DNA of 64,000 nucleotides from positions 220,319,148-220,383,147 of the forward strand of contig CP136061.1 of assembly GCA_032622095.1 (NCBI GenBank). Direction: 5' to 3'. The notes beneath the pieces are model-generated. The model saw only the letters and a program-made list of their open reading frames with translations, did not search any database and had not been told where the DNA came from. Each line of letters starts with the position of its first letter. Within the stretch, counting starts at the first letter, position 1. A program made the position numbers and the translations under genes. Source of the DNA: Siphonodentalium dalli. Taxonomy: Eukaryota; Mollusca; Scaphopoda; Gadilida; Siphonodentaliidae. Below, one piece after another: positions 34,262-45,330 of this stretch.

Positions 34262-35069
34262 CTAATAAATCTATTATATATTTTTGGAAGATCTGTTAGG
34301 GTGTGTGTGTGTGTGTGTGTCTGTGTGATCGCGATGAACTCGAAAACGGCCGAACCGATTTCGATGAAACTTGGTATGTGGGGGTATTTTCGGCCGGGGG
34401 GTGACATAGGCCTATTGATTTTCAGATCCGAGGTCAACTTTTCACGTGCCGAGGTCAAATCTGTTTTTACGCTGTGTTACGGGACTTTCATTTGAGTTCG
34501 GTGCTTACAAATCGATTCGAAACAGCGCGAATAATAAAATGCCAGTCATAATAATGACACTGTGAGAATCTTTCGTGTTTCCTCTTTCCAACGATATATA
34601 ATGCGTATGTATCCGTTTCAGTTATCTGCCTCAATTATCAAGAAGAAGTGGTACTATCTTCCATCAGGATAAAAACAATGCGTAACTTCTGTGACATCGT
34701 TAGAGGTCATAACGTTAGATCACGTTAACGCTTAACCGGCCGATGCATTTGACTGTTTCAGACGTCTTGGCGATATCTCGGGCACCGATGGTAATTTATC
34801 TTTACGTTGAAACATTATAATTAATGAGCGTGTGTATATGAGGCGCGTTTATATACTTGAGTGCAAATCAAATCGGGTTAAACTGGCGGATTTTTACGGA
34901 CGAAATTTGATGCCTAGGGTTTCTCGGTATCCGCTGGGCCGATTTCCCGGTATCCGCTGGGCCGATTTCCACCATTTTTGGGGTGTTGGTGTTTGACCCC
35001 ACCTGACCTTGACTTTCAAAATAGTCAATTCAAGGTCAAAGCCCGGACGAAGTCGGGTCACCTTCTAGT
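34262..35069 (-). mobile_element. CA-tailed dispersed element, copy 3 (inverted)
   Basis: On the plus strand it begins with TATATTTTTGGAAGATCTG and a GT run, then CGAACCGATTTCGATGAAAC, and ends GCCCGGACGAAGTCGGGTCA then CCTTCTAGT. Its interior aligns with copy 2 (CTCGGCACGTG and TTAACGCTTAACCGGCCG regions). The ORFs over it are repeat translations. Confidence 0.7.
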
Positions 35070-35071
35070 TA

Positions 35072-35287
35072 TAATATAAAGAGTGTTTATTATCATTCCA
35101 GAAGATATGTGGGAAAATTGGTGGCCGATATTTAAATAACAGTCCAACCTGATCCCGTTTACGACCTGTATAAACACTACTTGACATACATGTAACCTCT
35201 GACTAACACTCTTCCTATTATACAATGGTTTTACGACCAATTTCCCCACGTATCTTCTAGACGGACAATAAACGCTCTTTATTGATC
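35072..35287. repeat. Inverted repeat with 50-bp arms
   Basis: ATAAAGAGTGTTTATTATC..AGAAGATATGTGGGAAAATT at the left and its near-complement (AATTTCCCCACGTATCTTCT..GACAATAAACGCTCTTTATT) at the right. Arms are about 50 bp, spacer about 110 bp. There is no ORF. Confidence 0.75.
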
Positions 35288-35557
35288 ATATAATTTATTT
35301 CCCCACTTTAAGTCATCTGATGTCAAATGAAAGTAAGTGTAAGTAACGCTTTATTCTCGGCCAGTATGCGCCTATCCCATGACATTCCCCTGGTTAGGTG
35401 ACCCGTCTATACCAATTGTTCTACATAAGGAACGCTCTTTATTGCTCACATTTGCCCCATTTAAGTCGTCTGAGGTCAAAGGCATACATCGCATTATAAT
35501 ATACGGGTAAATTTATCCACGTGTTTCAATTTTCATTGCCCAGATGCAACCATTTTT

Positions 35558-36112
35558 AGTCCGAGAGCCCATAAGGTTTTATTGTCGTCACTCTGACCAA
35601 AAGACCCACTCTGCTCATTTTGTGGCAAATTATATGTAGTTTACGGAAACCAATTTCTTGCGAGTGGGAAACGCGGCGTTTGGGAGATATTTAACATAGA
35701 ATGATGTCTGGTGAGAGCGAAAAATGTTACTTAAGTGTTGGGGGAGGGTTAGTAATTTCGAATGTATGCAACATATGTAAAGTCAGCTAACACGATATAT
35801 ATACCATTTTGTCGGCAATAAGTCATTATATCTAGTGAATAAACACAGAATTAGAATTTCAGCCACTGACCTCGAGTACGAGAGGTCAAAGGTCAAATAT
35901 ATTTTGAAACGCCATATTTTTTAAATGTCAAATTGGAAAGTTAGCTTAAGAAATTTTATAATCCTCTGTTGGAATCCGTTCTAGTATAATTTTGAACTTT
36001 ACAGTATACCAGATTCGGATATGTGGAAAGAAAATTAACACAGCCGTAATTGCAACCATTCAAGATGTCAGCCAAAATGTGTGCCGAAATAGCCAAAAAC
36101 AGTAAAAATTCA
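35558..36112. other. No gene; decayed arm unit and a DR1-type motif
   Basis: AGGTCAAAGGTCA at 35883-35895 is a perfect direct repeat of AGGTCA with one spacer base. ATTCAAGATGTCAGCCAAAA (36058) looks like a decayed extra unit of the neighbouring inverted-repeat arm. Confidence 0.5.
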
Positions 36113-37030
36113 TAAGGTCTCTCTGATCGCCGTTATAGTAAAGATGATGTCACATGCGGTCATGTTGTCCGTTCGATACGTTATGGTAATATACAACCCT
36201 TACAAATTAGCCAAAAATCCGACACAAAAATCCAATATGGCGGCCAAGATGGCCGCCGAAATGTGAAAATTTGCTATTTTTCGGACATTTCACCACCTTT
36301 CGTTTGTCTATGTTGGAAAATATTGGCTCCTTGACGCGATTTTATACATTTATCGTATAGAAGAATTATTGGCGAACACATGGGGATAATAATATACATT
36401 CCTTGCTGGAAATTTTTGTCCGATATCACGTTTTCCCAAATGCCGGTATAATTCGGTCAAAGCCAAAACGACGCTAATAACGCAATGGCTGTGTCGAATC
36501 ATCAATGAATGTTATTGCTATCACAACAAAACCCACGCGTATATATGTGCAGGAGATACTCGAGCTAGGCTTCCTCTTATACCTTATTTGAGAAATATTC
36601 ACTCAAATTCAAGATGGCGGCCAAAATGGCCACCAGAAATAGAAAAATTGCCGAAAATCGCTGATTTGAACATCAGTGACAGCTATTGTCACGACAACTC
36701 CACACATATTGTGAGTTGGGAAGACTGAGTCGAAGAACTGCGCTTATATTGCATCCAAATAAAAGTCGCCCAAATCCAAAATGGCGCCCACAATGGTGGA
36801 CAGATTTAGAAAATCACGGAAAATCTATCATATTCACAGCATTGGACATTATTGTCAAGACAACTCTACCCATGCTTACAGCCGAGTTGGAAATACTGTG
36901 ATAAAGTAATTATCTTGGATTTGATGGAGGATTATTTTTCCAAATCGAAGATGGCGGCCAAAATGGCGTCCGAGATTTGAAAACAAGCTTACATTCCTTT
37001 ACTTTCATACTATGTGCGTCATTGTTGTGA
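36113..37030 (+). repeat. Left arm of a 3.8-kb inverted-repeat element
   Basis: About 918 bp complementary to 39034-39939. The arm contains degenerate tandem units, each with an AAGATGGCGGCC-type motif (36238, 36609, 36778 and 36948), separated by about 170 bp in the inner half. Outer sequence: TAAGGTCTCTCTGATCGCCG. Inner sequence: TACTTTCATACTATGTGCGTC region. Confidence 0.85.
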
Positions 37031-39033
37031 TAATTTGGTCGTCATCTTGAATTAGAAAGGCATATGGTCTATAAGTATAGAAGCTTACAGGTCATCTCCA
37101 TATATGTATTTCTCATATCCCATGTGGATAACCACATGTACACCTGGCGAACTTCCCAGCTAACTAGTCATTTATCAATAGATGGTTCAACTCACAAACT
37201 TAGCGAACGTATTGGCATACGTGGACAACTTCGGCAGTGTTTCAAAGGTAGCTAGCTGTCTCATTCCCTTGGACACATTCATATCTGCTACATAGACGAC
37301 CATAATGTACCAACTACCCACACTTCTTGATCATGATCCTAAGCAACTTTGTATCGTCCCGCATTCGTCTCGTTAGCAGAGAAGAACAATACTCGCGGTG
37401 CTAGTTTGTAGACAAGCGCCATGACAGTGGGAATGAAATGGACCACGGCATACACCACCGCATCAGGTGCGTGTTTCAGATATAGAATGTCATGTGTGTT
37501 GGTGCTTTTGGTGTGGTAAGATTTGTGTTTCCACATCCGTTTCAAGGCCGTTCTTAATCAACTTGACCAGACATGTAATTTTGTCTGGATAATACTATCC
37601 TATCCTCCACAGAAGAGTCGGATGGGCTAAATGATGTCTTTATGGAATGAGGGTATGCGTTGTTGTTATCCTCTCTCAAGACTAGTGTCAGTATATGGGC
37701 GGTATTTTCCAAGGAACTGTGATGCATTTGTGAGAACAATTTATAGATCGATGGGAATGGCTGATGACATTGGTGAACTTGACCTTTATGGTCATATAGC
37801 TTTATAGTATATAAATTTAGAATATTGTAGTTAATATGTCTCATGCAGGACAATGGCTTTGAATGGCGATGTTACCAAGAAATAAATTGGTGTATCCAAC
37901 GTAGGTTAAACTTAATGCAATGTCTCAACAATCCCCTAGATGTTTTTCGAGTTAAAATTTTCACCATTGTGGTGATGGCATTGCACTTTCTTAAACCACA
38001 CCGACCATCACACATCGTGAGTATGACATCAACTACCAAATGCATCGTCATCAAGACTACATCCCATAATGGGTGGGGCTTATATAGTAGTAGCCAATGG
38101 TACAAGTCTGGTCTAATTGATTAAGAACGGCTCCCGAACGGATTGGAAGATACAAGCTTAGCATATAAGGGAAGCAAAGCTACATGAGATCATGTATAAA
38201 TCTAAAACATACCCAAAGAAGGGGCAGTGTAGGCATGGTCCAATTTCATTTCCACTATCATGACACTTGCCCACAAACTAGCACCGTGTGTATTGTTATT
38301 ATCTGCTTGGATATGAACGGTGAGACTATTGCTGGACGCCACCATGACTGTGTATTGTTGTTATCTGCTTGGATCTGTACGGTGAGACGATTGCTGGAAG
38401 CCACAAGGACTGTTCTTATGATCACGGTCAAGAAGTGAAAGTATATTATGCATTATGGCCTTCCACGCCTTAGCAGAAAGGCACCCGTCAAATGTTAGGT
38501 TTTCAGAAATTCGAAGTCATATACAGAAGATATCCGACTACGTCAGTATGTGAATATGTGAATTGATGAACCATATATTGAGAAGTGGCTGGATGGGTAG
38601 ATCACCATTTTGTTATCTACATTAAGTTACCAAATCTGCATCTGAATACGCAGATAGAGACGTCCTTCTGTAAGCTAGTGTACGCATCGACAGCATAACT
38701 TTCTAGTTTATCACACAATATGACGATCAGACCCATATGTAGTGTCTGAATTATACCATAAGCTACCACGAATGAAGCTCGTCAAGAATAAGGATAAGAA
38801 TTCCCATCTTTCGACGACCTATGTTGGAACTAATAGTTGGCTTATGTACCGTTTCGTTCAATTCATACATATTGATATTATGACAAAAAGTTGAAATTTG
38901 TGTGTGATAATTTCGACTTTCTTCAATTTCTGGCCACCAGTTTGGCAGCAATCTTGATTGCGAGAGTTGGCCAAACTCAAATAGATACTTCATATCAATT
39001 TTCCATATGAATATTTAAGTGTGTGTAGAATTC
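37031..39033. other. Spacer of the inverted-repeat element; no gene firmly recognised
   Basis: About 2 kb between the arms. A smaller inverted pair, TTGATTAAGAACGGC (38117) and its complement (37546), is nested inside. A 62-bp unit containing GTGTATTGTTATTATCTGCT is duplicated at 38284-38406. Four ORFs of 68-99 codons (37339-38438) show no motif. If the element once carried a transposase it is not visible here. Confidence 0.5.
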
Positions 39034-39939
39034 TCACAACAATGACGCACATAGTATGAAAGTAAAGGAATGTAAGCTTGTTTTCAAATCTCGGACGCCA
39101 TTTTGGCCGCCATCTTCGATTTGGAAAAAAAATCCTTCATCAAATCCAAGATAATTACTTTATCACAGTATTTCCAACTCGGCTGTAAGCATGGGTAGAG
39201 TTGTCTCGACAATAATGCCCAATGATGTGAATATGAGAGATTTTCTGTGATTTTCTAAATATGTCCATCATTGTGGGCGCCATTTTGAATTTGGGCAACT
39301 TTTATTTGGATGAAATATAAGCACAGTTCTTCGAATCAGTGTACCCAACTCACAATAGTAAGCAGGTGTGGAGTTGTCGTGACAATAACTGTCACTGGTG
39401 TTAAAATCAGCGATATTCGGCAATATTTCTATTTCTGGTGGCCATTTTAGCCGCCATCTTGGATTTGGGTGAATATTTCTCTACTCGGCTATAAGAGGAA
39501 TCCTAGCTCGAGTATCTCCTGCACATATTACGCGTGGGTTTTGTTGTTGATTCGAAACAGTCATTGCGTTATTAGCGTCGTTTTGGCTTTGACCGGATTA
39601 TACCGGCATTTGGGAAAACGTGATATCGGACAAAACTTTCCAGCAAGGAATGTATATTATTATCCCCATGTGTTCGCCAATGATTCTTCTATACGATAAA
39701 TGTATACAATCGCGTCAAAAAGCCAATATTTTCCAACAGAGACAAACGAAAGGTGGTGAAATGTCCACAAAAAAATAGCAATTTTTCACATTTCGGCGGC
39801 CATCTTGGCCGCCATATTGGAGTTTTGTGTCGGATTTTTGGCTAATTTGTAAGGGTTGTATATTACCATAACGTATCGAACGGACAACATGACCGCATGT
39901 GACATCATATTTACTATAACGGCGATCAAAGAGACCTTA
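39034..39939 (-). repeat. Right arm of the inverted-repeat element
   Basis: Complement of 36113-37030 with scattered substitutions, containing GCCGCCATCTT motifs near 39108, 39447 and 39799. It ends AGAGACCTTA. The similarity fades within about 15 bases beyond. No flanking target duplication was found. Confidence 0.85.
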
Positions 39940-40621
39940 TTAATTTTAGTACACCCGCACCCGTAACCCTTTGAATTTTGCTACATCTTGACAATCTTGC
40001 GAATTTTCTAGCAATTTGTCGCTTGAAACCAGTTTGGTTGCCAATGAATATGGTCCAAATGATGTTATGTTATATTGATATATGTTACTACCAAAGAAAG
40101 TTACTTAATAAGTATATTAAATGACAAAATAAATCCATGGGGCCGGGCTGTGCATTCGTCGATTCGAATCTCGATCATATTCGATATTTCGGAATCAAGT
40201 TTAAAATGAAAGCGTGTGTTCACCAGTACAGAAGGGGAATAAGATTAGTTTAGTAAACTAGATCGCTTAGATCGCTTAGATGATCATATTCATGTCCCAA
40301 CAACGTTCAAAACAGAAATGACGGCAATCGTATTTCCTGTACAATTTAAATGAAACACACGGGCGCCGCTGAAAACACATCGTTTTTTAGCCAATCACAA
40401 CGATTATTTCTAGAAGAGGTGCCTCGAAAAGTCGAAAACGGGGGAATTTCATAACAAGACAAGCCATTACCAGAGTACTCCATACAAAGAAATCGAGTAC
40501 GCCCAATACGAATTACACCACGAAATGTTTTCTCACCTGAGACCGAAAAAGCGCAGTATTTCGTTGACTATTCAGTCGAATTGTGACCATAAACTTTCAG
40601 TCGTATTACAAAAGAAATAAA
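39940..40621. other. No gene recognised
   Basis: GATCGCTTAGATCGCTTAGA is a short tandem duplication at 40262-40281. Nothing else is seen. Confidence 0.4.
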
Positions 40622-40748
40622 TACACGGTGTATCGGTGTGTATGGTCAAGTTGTACCACAAAAAACTGATTGTAGGACTCCGCTACGCGTCGTCCTACAA
40701 TCAGTTTTTTGTGGTACAACTTGACCATACACACCTCTACACCGTGTA
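40622..40748. repeat. Near-perfect palindrome, 57-bp arms
   Basis: Arms 40622-40678 and 40692-40748, 55 of 57 bases complementary, beginning TACACGGTGTA. The spacer is TCCGCTACGCGTC (13 bases). This is the longest of the short-spacer palindromes in the window. Confidence 0.9.
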
Positions 40749-40782
40749 CTTATTTATTAATTATTTAATTGAATGATTTATT

Positions 40783-41147
40783 AGTGCCCTTAAGACCTCT
40801 GGTGTCAGCGAAACATATCTAATAAGATCCACCGGGTCAAATTACCTATATGACACATTTTCAGCTCCGATGGTCCAGCCGTTTCTGCATAAACAATCGG
40901 TAGATAAACGTCAGTTACGACATCCTTTCAAGTTTGACACTGTGTGTCGCTAGTAGTCGCTCCAGTGACATCACGTGAAGGAAGATTAATGATTCAAACT
41001 GCATAATCCATAATGTAATATTAAATCGCATGAACCAGCATAACTTCCGTTACGGGCCGCCTATCGCAAATCTTTTCGGAAACGTCCTCAGTGGATTAGC
41101 GGGCATCGATACTGACTGAGGAAAATTACACCCGTGTAATCATTTAA
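40783..41147 (+). repeat. Dispersed repeat, full copy
   Basis: Contains TAATAAGATCCACCGGGTC at its left and GGATTAGCGGGCATCGAT with CCGTGTAATCATTTAA at its right. These are both ends of the shorter copy at 33855-33985, here in opposite orientation. Confidence 0.5.
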
Positions 41148-41399
41148 CCCTTTCTATACTAAATACTCATTGATGAGTAGTTCCCTTAGGAAATGTTCAG
41201 ATAGTAAGTTCAATGAACTATGTCGTTTGTTGAAATTATATTCTGAGTATTACCCACCTGAATCATTCAGCACGTGTATTAGCTGTTCGTATGGTTGCCG
41301 TCTTCTAATTTATCCCGAACAGCCCTTCAAGTGAAAAATAGACCAGTCAAATGCACACCTTTGTAAGTGAATGGGATAAACCATTTAGTATAGAAAGGG
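41148..41399. mobile_element. TTAA-type MITE (CCCTTTC family), best preserved copy
   Basis: TTAA 41144-41147 and 41400-41403. Termini CCCTTTCTATACTAAATACT and, inverted, CCCTTTCTATACTAAATGGT. A partial internal hairpin with AATGTTCAGATAGTAAGTTC lies at 41187-41250. 252 bp, no ORF. The ends and TTAA target place it near piggyBac-type MITEs, but its sequence differs from the 25218 family. Confidence 0.8.
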
Positions 41400-41403
41400 T
41401 TAA

Positions 41404-41799
41404 CATACGAACATGTTCTATCCCAGTTCGTGGAAACAGTTATTTCATAGTGACAGCGCCGCGTGTATACAGTCCTAGAAACTCTAGATAGCTATGGTTC
41501 GCTGGGCGTTTTATTTATAGATAATGAGAATTTTTGGGAGGATTAAAAGTCGAACTGCGAACCGGAGGCCGAGTCCGGTGAAAGGTGTAGTTGGGAATTT
41601 CAATTTCGTTTATTGTCCTTCACATTATTATATCAATAATGTTGATTTTTGGTTTGTTACAAGCTATGTCAATTACACATAACAGAAAGGAAAAGATAAT
41701 TTGTAAGTCTTATATTTCAACTTTAATAGACATTTTTCGTTCTGCAGCCCACTGGGGGTTGTGATCGGAGACGTCGGCCGCCGGTTCGTTAGTTAGGTG
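41404..41799. other. No gene recognised
   Basis: No recurring repeat and no ORF of note. Confidence 0.45.
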
Positions 41800-41960
41800 C
41801 TGGTTGTTATTGTTATTTTAACGGAATTCTGAGTTGGTCATTCGCGAAACCAATAAATTTTATATTCTATAATTACAATCATGGGTATATAATATACGAT
41901 CTTGAGCGCGTTACCGTTTCTTACATTGGTTTTCTTGTTTCATAGTGACAGACGTTTCTG
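41800..41960 (+). repeat. Dispersed repeat (TTTATATTATAATT family), short copy
   Basis: ATTTTAACGGAATTC, AACCAATAAATTTTATATTC, GATCTTGAGCGCGTTACCGT. These are the blocks of 24440-24690 in the same orientation, more diverged. Confidence 0.5.
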
Positions 41961-42024
41961 TTAACTGGACTGTTAGACTCAAAATTATTGTTTTATACCC
42001 ACGAAAATATATATAGACAAGATT

Positions 42025-42276
42025 GGGGGAAGGGATGCACCATCTTTTAGATGGATTCTCCCAGCAAGTTAAAACTGTGTACATCGGAATGGTCTATTAT
42101 TGATTTGGGTGTATCTAATATAAACAGACGATAGGTCTATACAAGTGCAAATGAGCCATATTTATTCAGGAAAATGTTCAGATAATAAGTTCAACAAACG
42201 ACCATTTGGACTTATTACCTGAACATTTCCCATGGATAACTACTCACTCATCAATGATGCTTTAGTATAGAAAGGG
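42025..42276. mobile_element. TTAA-type MITE (CCCTTTC family), left end decayed
   Basis: The right terminus TTTAGTATAGAAAGGG abuts TTAA (42277-42280). The internal hairpin AAATGTTCAGATAATAAGTT and its complement lie at 42172-42228. The left end is recognisable only from TGGATTCTCCCAGCAAG, shared with 53026. Confidence 0.6.
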
Positions 42277-42280
42277 TTAA

Positions 42281-42616
42281 TTAATATTATTACAGATATG
42301 GGGGTTACGATGTATGAAATTGATTTAATTCAGTTAACTGATTTTATTCGATAATGTCAAATTATGGACAATTCGCCGCGAGACCGCAAACCGAAGCGGA
42401 CAACAGTTGGTGGGAATCTCACGTTACGTGTGCGCGCCAATTATTGCGCAAATATACTCTGTGACGAGAAACTAGGCGACGAATCACGAATGCCACCATA
42501 ATGCCTGAATAAACGAATCTTGCTGACATCCACAGAAATACACAACATATCATGTTATTAATAATTGTAATTCAATTGAGTATTTGTCACTAAAAACAGG
42601 CATTCTGATTCACCGA
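42281..42616. other. No gene recognised
   Basis: Nothing recurring. Confidence 0.4.
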
Positions 42617-42835
42617 CATCGGCCGCTTCAGCGTGCATCAAATCTGAATGTAGCACGGTCAAATTTCATCGGCGCAGAACGAGTAGCGAAACGAGCACAC
42701 CCGCGCGTTGTTGTCTATAGATACCGTTCATCGGCCGCTTCAGCGTGCATCAAATCTGAATGTGGCACGATACAATTTCATCGGCGCAGAACGGAGTAGC
42801 GAAACGAGCCAACCCGCCCACAGGAAATGGTTACG
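42617..42835 (+). repeat. 112-bp tandem duplication
   Basis: CATCGGCCGCTTCAGCGTGC starts at 42617 and again at 42729, followed by ATCAAATCTGAATGTRGCAC and CATCGGCGCAGAACG. Two units with few changes. Two overlapping ORFs are translations of it. Confidence 0.85.
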
Positions 42836-42987
42836 GAGCAGTGTTCCGAGTAACGTAATGAACACACCCAATGATTTGTGCACGGTGACAACGGCGAAAT
42901 GAAAGTCTCGATTCGTGTCATGAAAATGACTAAATGAAACTTTTTATACAGTTTTTTTGCAAATTCCTTGCTAGATTGAATTACAAT

Positions 42988-43133
42988 GGAGATAAACGTA
43001 CCCTGTTTCGTTGTACATTCTGGGATTCGAGCATGAAAACAGTTTGTGAACTCGCCGGCAAGCCGGCTCGTTCACAAACTGTTTTCATGCTCGAATCCCA
43101 GAATGTACAACTCAACAGGGTTTGTTTATCTCC
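42988..43133. repeat. 146-bp palindrome with GC-rich centre
   Basis: Outer arms GGAGATAAACGTACCCTGTT and, inverted, GGAGATAAACAAACCCTGTT. Inner arms of 40 bases (43012-43051 and 43070-43109) read TGTACATTCTGGGATTCGAG onward and are perfect. The 18-base spacer TCGCCGGCAAGCCGGCTC can itself pair. The centre is also the breakpoint of the segmental duplication. Confidence 0.9.
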
Positions 43134-43550
43134 TAAATGTATCTACCTTTATTAGACAGGCCCTTGTCAGACAAAGAACATTCCGGTGCTCTTGAAAGCA
43201 CAACGTACCCCTCTTCACTACAAGTCCAGGAACAGTAGTGATTGCCTATATACTATGACTATATACTGCCACTAACTACTGACGCCCCCTTCAAGTATAA
43301 AACCGGACATAACGAAGAACCATAGTGCATGCACATATATATATTGTAAGTATACATCTGATGTGAATGTTCCTATGTGAGCTAAAACTATTTGTGTCTG
43401 TGTCTAACATAGACACCAATGTCCCAGTTTATGTGATCACACGTCGGATTACAAATGACACTATTTCACACACGCATGGTCGGGGTCGTCGCACTGTGTG
43501 GAGTATTGGTGGTAACTGCCTGCCCCCACGCACCACTTCACTGATTATGA

Positions 43551-44193
43551 AACCTATGATTTGACAGAATACTGGTGTGCTTCAATCGATTGTCTTGATT
43601 GCCGCCGGCCAGAGTTTGATATTCGATCGTCACAACACACGGTCGTGAATCTACACTGGCATCTCACACACTGGCAGGCACCTAGGTATATGGGGTGTCT
43701 ATCAAATCATATTATATAACACGTGACTTTCTCGCGTTCTGATTGACTGCACACTGTACTAATTTTCGATAGTGCGCAGTAGGCCACCTTATCTACCTAA
43801 TCGCCTACTATTTTTGTTATATTTATAGTAACACCAGCCTGTTCTCCCGAAAACAAGCATATTATCTGCTTCTAATAGAACTTGTTTTGGGAAGATAATA
43901 TGTTTAGAATGGCCTCATTTTTAGTCGAATAGTGCTGAAAATGAGAACATTTTAGTCACATGTTCTACTTATAATGAGGCGATACTAAGCAGATTATGTG
44001 CGGACAATGACACAAATAAGCCAATTAACTCCTTACTGTTCAGGTGTATGCTTTTTAACAGGTGTTTTCACTGTGGCCCGCGCCATAAAACGAAATTACA
44101 TTATCTGCTTATTTCAGAAACAAATAATCACATTATGTACCGATTTCACAATTTATGTCGATTATGTACGTATTTGCGCGAGGATATGTTGAA
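43551..44193. repeat. Composite dispersed repeat with AGATAATCTGC segment (in unit A)
   Basis: The left part (AACCTATGATTTGACAGAAT..GCCGCCGGCCAGAGTTTG) recurs at 53143-53285 and, more weakly, 55310-55420. The right part from 43891 is an inverted AGATAATCTGC copy ending GCGCGAGGATATGTTG. The same order at 55310-56040 suggests one composite family. Confidence 0.6.
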
Positions 44194-44969
44194 CAGACTC
44201 AGTTCGCGAATCGGTCTGAAACTGTACTTGTTACGTTACTTGTTGCAATATCGGTACATTATTAGACGTATTGGTGAATTTAAATGAACTTATAAGTATC
44301 CTATCGTAGCAATCAATATATTTAATAGTTGTTCCCTTAGTTTCGCAAGCGGACAGTCCTAATATGTGAGTGCCAGTGAATGGTATTCATAACTTCCTTT
44401 TCGGTTTTCATCGTAGATAAACAATTTAACTTTTGAAATATCGCCGAAATGTCTTCGTTAACAACGGATTTAACACCAGAAAGATTGCCGTAAATTGTAA
44501 AATCTGAGAATACCAAAATTCGCGGCAAATAAAATTGTGACAAAATCAGACAGAAATTGAGAGAATTCACACCAGTGTTTGATATAACAAAAATGCATGT
44601 CTTTTCGTTGTCTACGGCAAAATAGTGGTCGTCGATGGGGAATTGTCCACTCGCCTGTGGCTCGTTGGCTATTCGTCCTCTCGGATCACTATGTTGGCAC
44701 AGTCAACTCCAAGCCACACTTGATCTATATACATGTATTATAGAACACTCCTTTGGCTTGATCGAATGGGAATAGAATGGGACATGACAATCTGCGGGAT
44801 GGGATGGGATATGGGACAAAACGACAATACGCTCTTTAAAAAATCGTCAGTTGTGGGTTGCACCCCACAAGTTACTCAAACAAAAGATCGCATCCCACAA
44901 GTATTCATAGGTATGTGCGGTCACCCCACAAGTAAACGCTGGCCAGTGCGTCCTTCCGTCCTTCCGTCC

Positions 44970-45330
44970 GAACGAACGTTTCAACTCATAACTTTGGTTT
45001 CGCTAACTCAATTCAGTTGATCTTTGGTATGCTAATAGACCAGCCGGGGGGGGGGGGGGACAAGATTTCCCCATAACTTCGGATTCGTCCGCCCATTTTT
45101 TCCAGAGTTACGCCCCTTTTTGGACTTAGAAAATCGTCCGTACGAACGTTTCAACTCATAACTTTGGTCTCGCTAACTCAATTCAGTTGATCTTTGGTAT
45201 GCCAATAGACCAGCCGGGGGACAAGATTTCCCCATAACTGCGGTTTCGTCCGCCCATTTTGTCCAGAGTTACGCCACTTTTTGGACGAAAATTCAGTTTT
45301 ATGTGGCATACGAACGTTTCAACTCATAAC
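44970..45330 (+). repeat. 165-bp tandem units (AGTTACGCCCC type)
   Basis: GAACGTTTCAACTCATAACT, CAATTCAGTTGATCTTTGG, ACCAGCCGGGGG, GACAAGATTTCCCCATAACT and CCAGAGTTACGCC recur in order from 44979 and 45144. The run of G after CCAGCC is long in the first unit and short in the second. Confidence 0.85.

Larger units (their letters stand above)
34003..35557. mobile_element. Foldback element with 250-bp inverted arms
   Basis: Left arm 34003-34254 and right arm 35306-35557 are complementary over AAAATGGTTGCA, GAAACACG, ACCCGTAT, TTGACCTCAGACGACTT, CAATAAAGAGCGTTC and CCTATCCCA-type blocks, with many mismatches. The interior holds an inverted CA-tailed element (34262-35069) and a smaller hairpin (35072-35287). 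No target duplication is clear. Confidence 0.6.
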
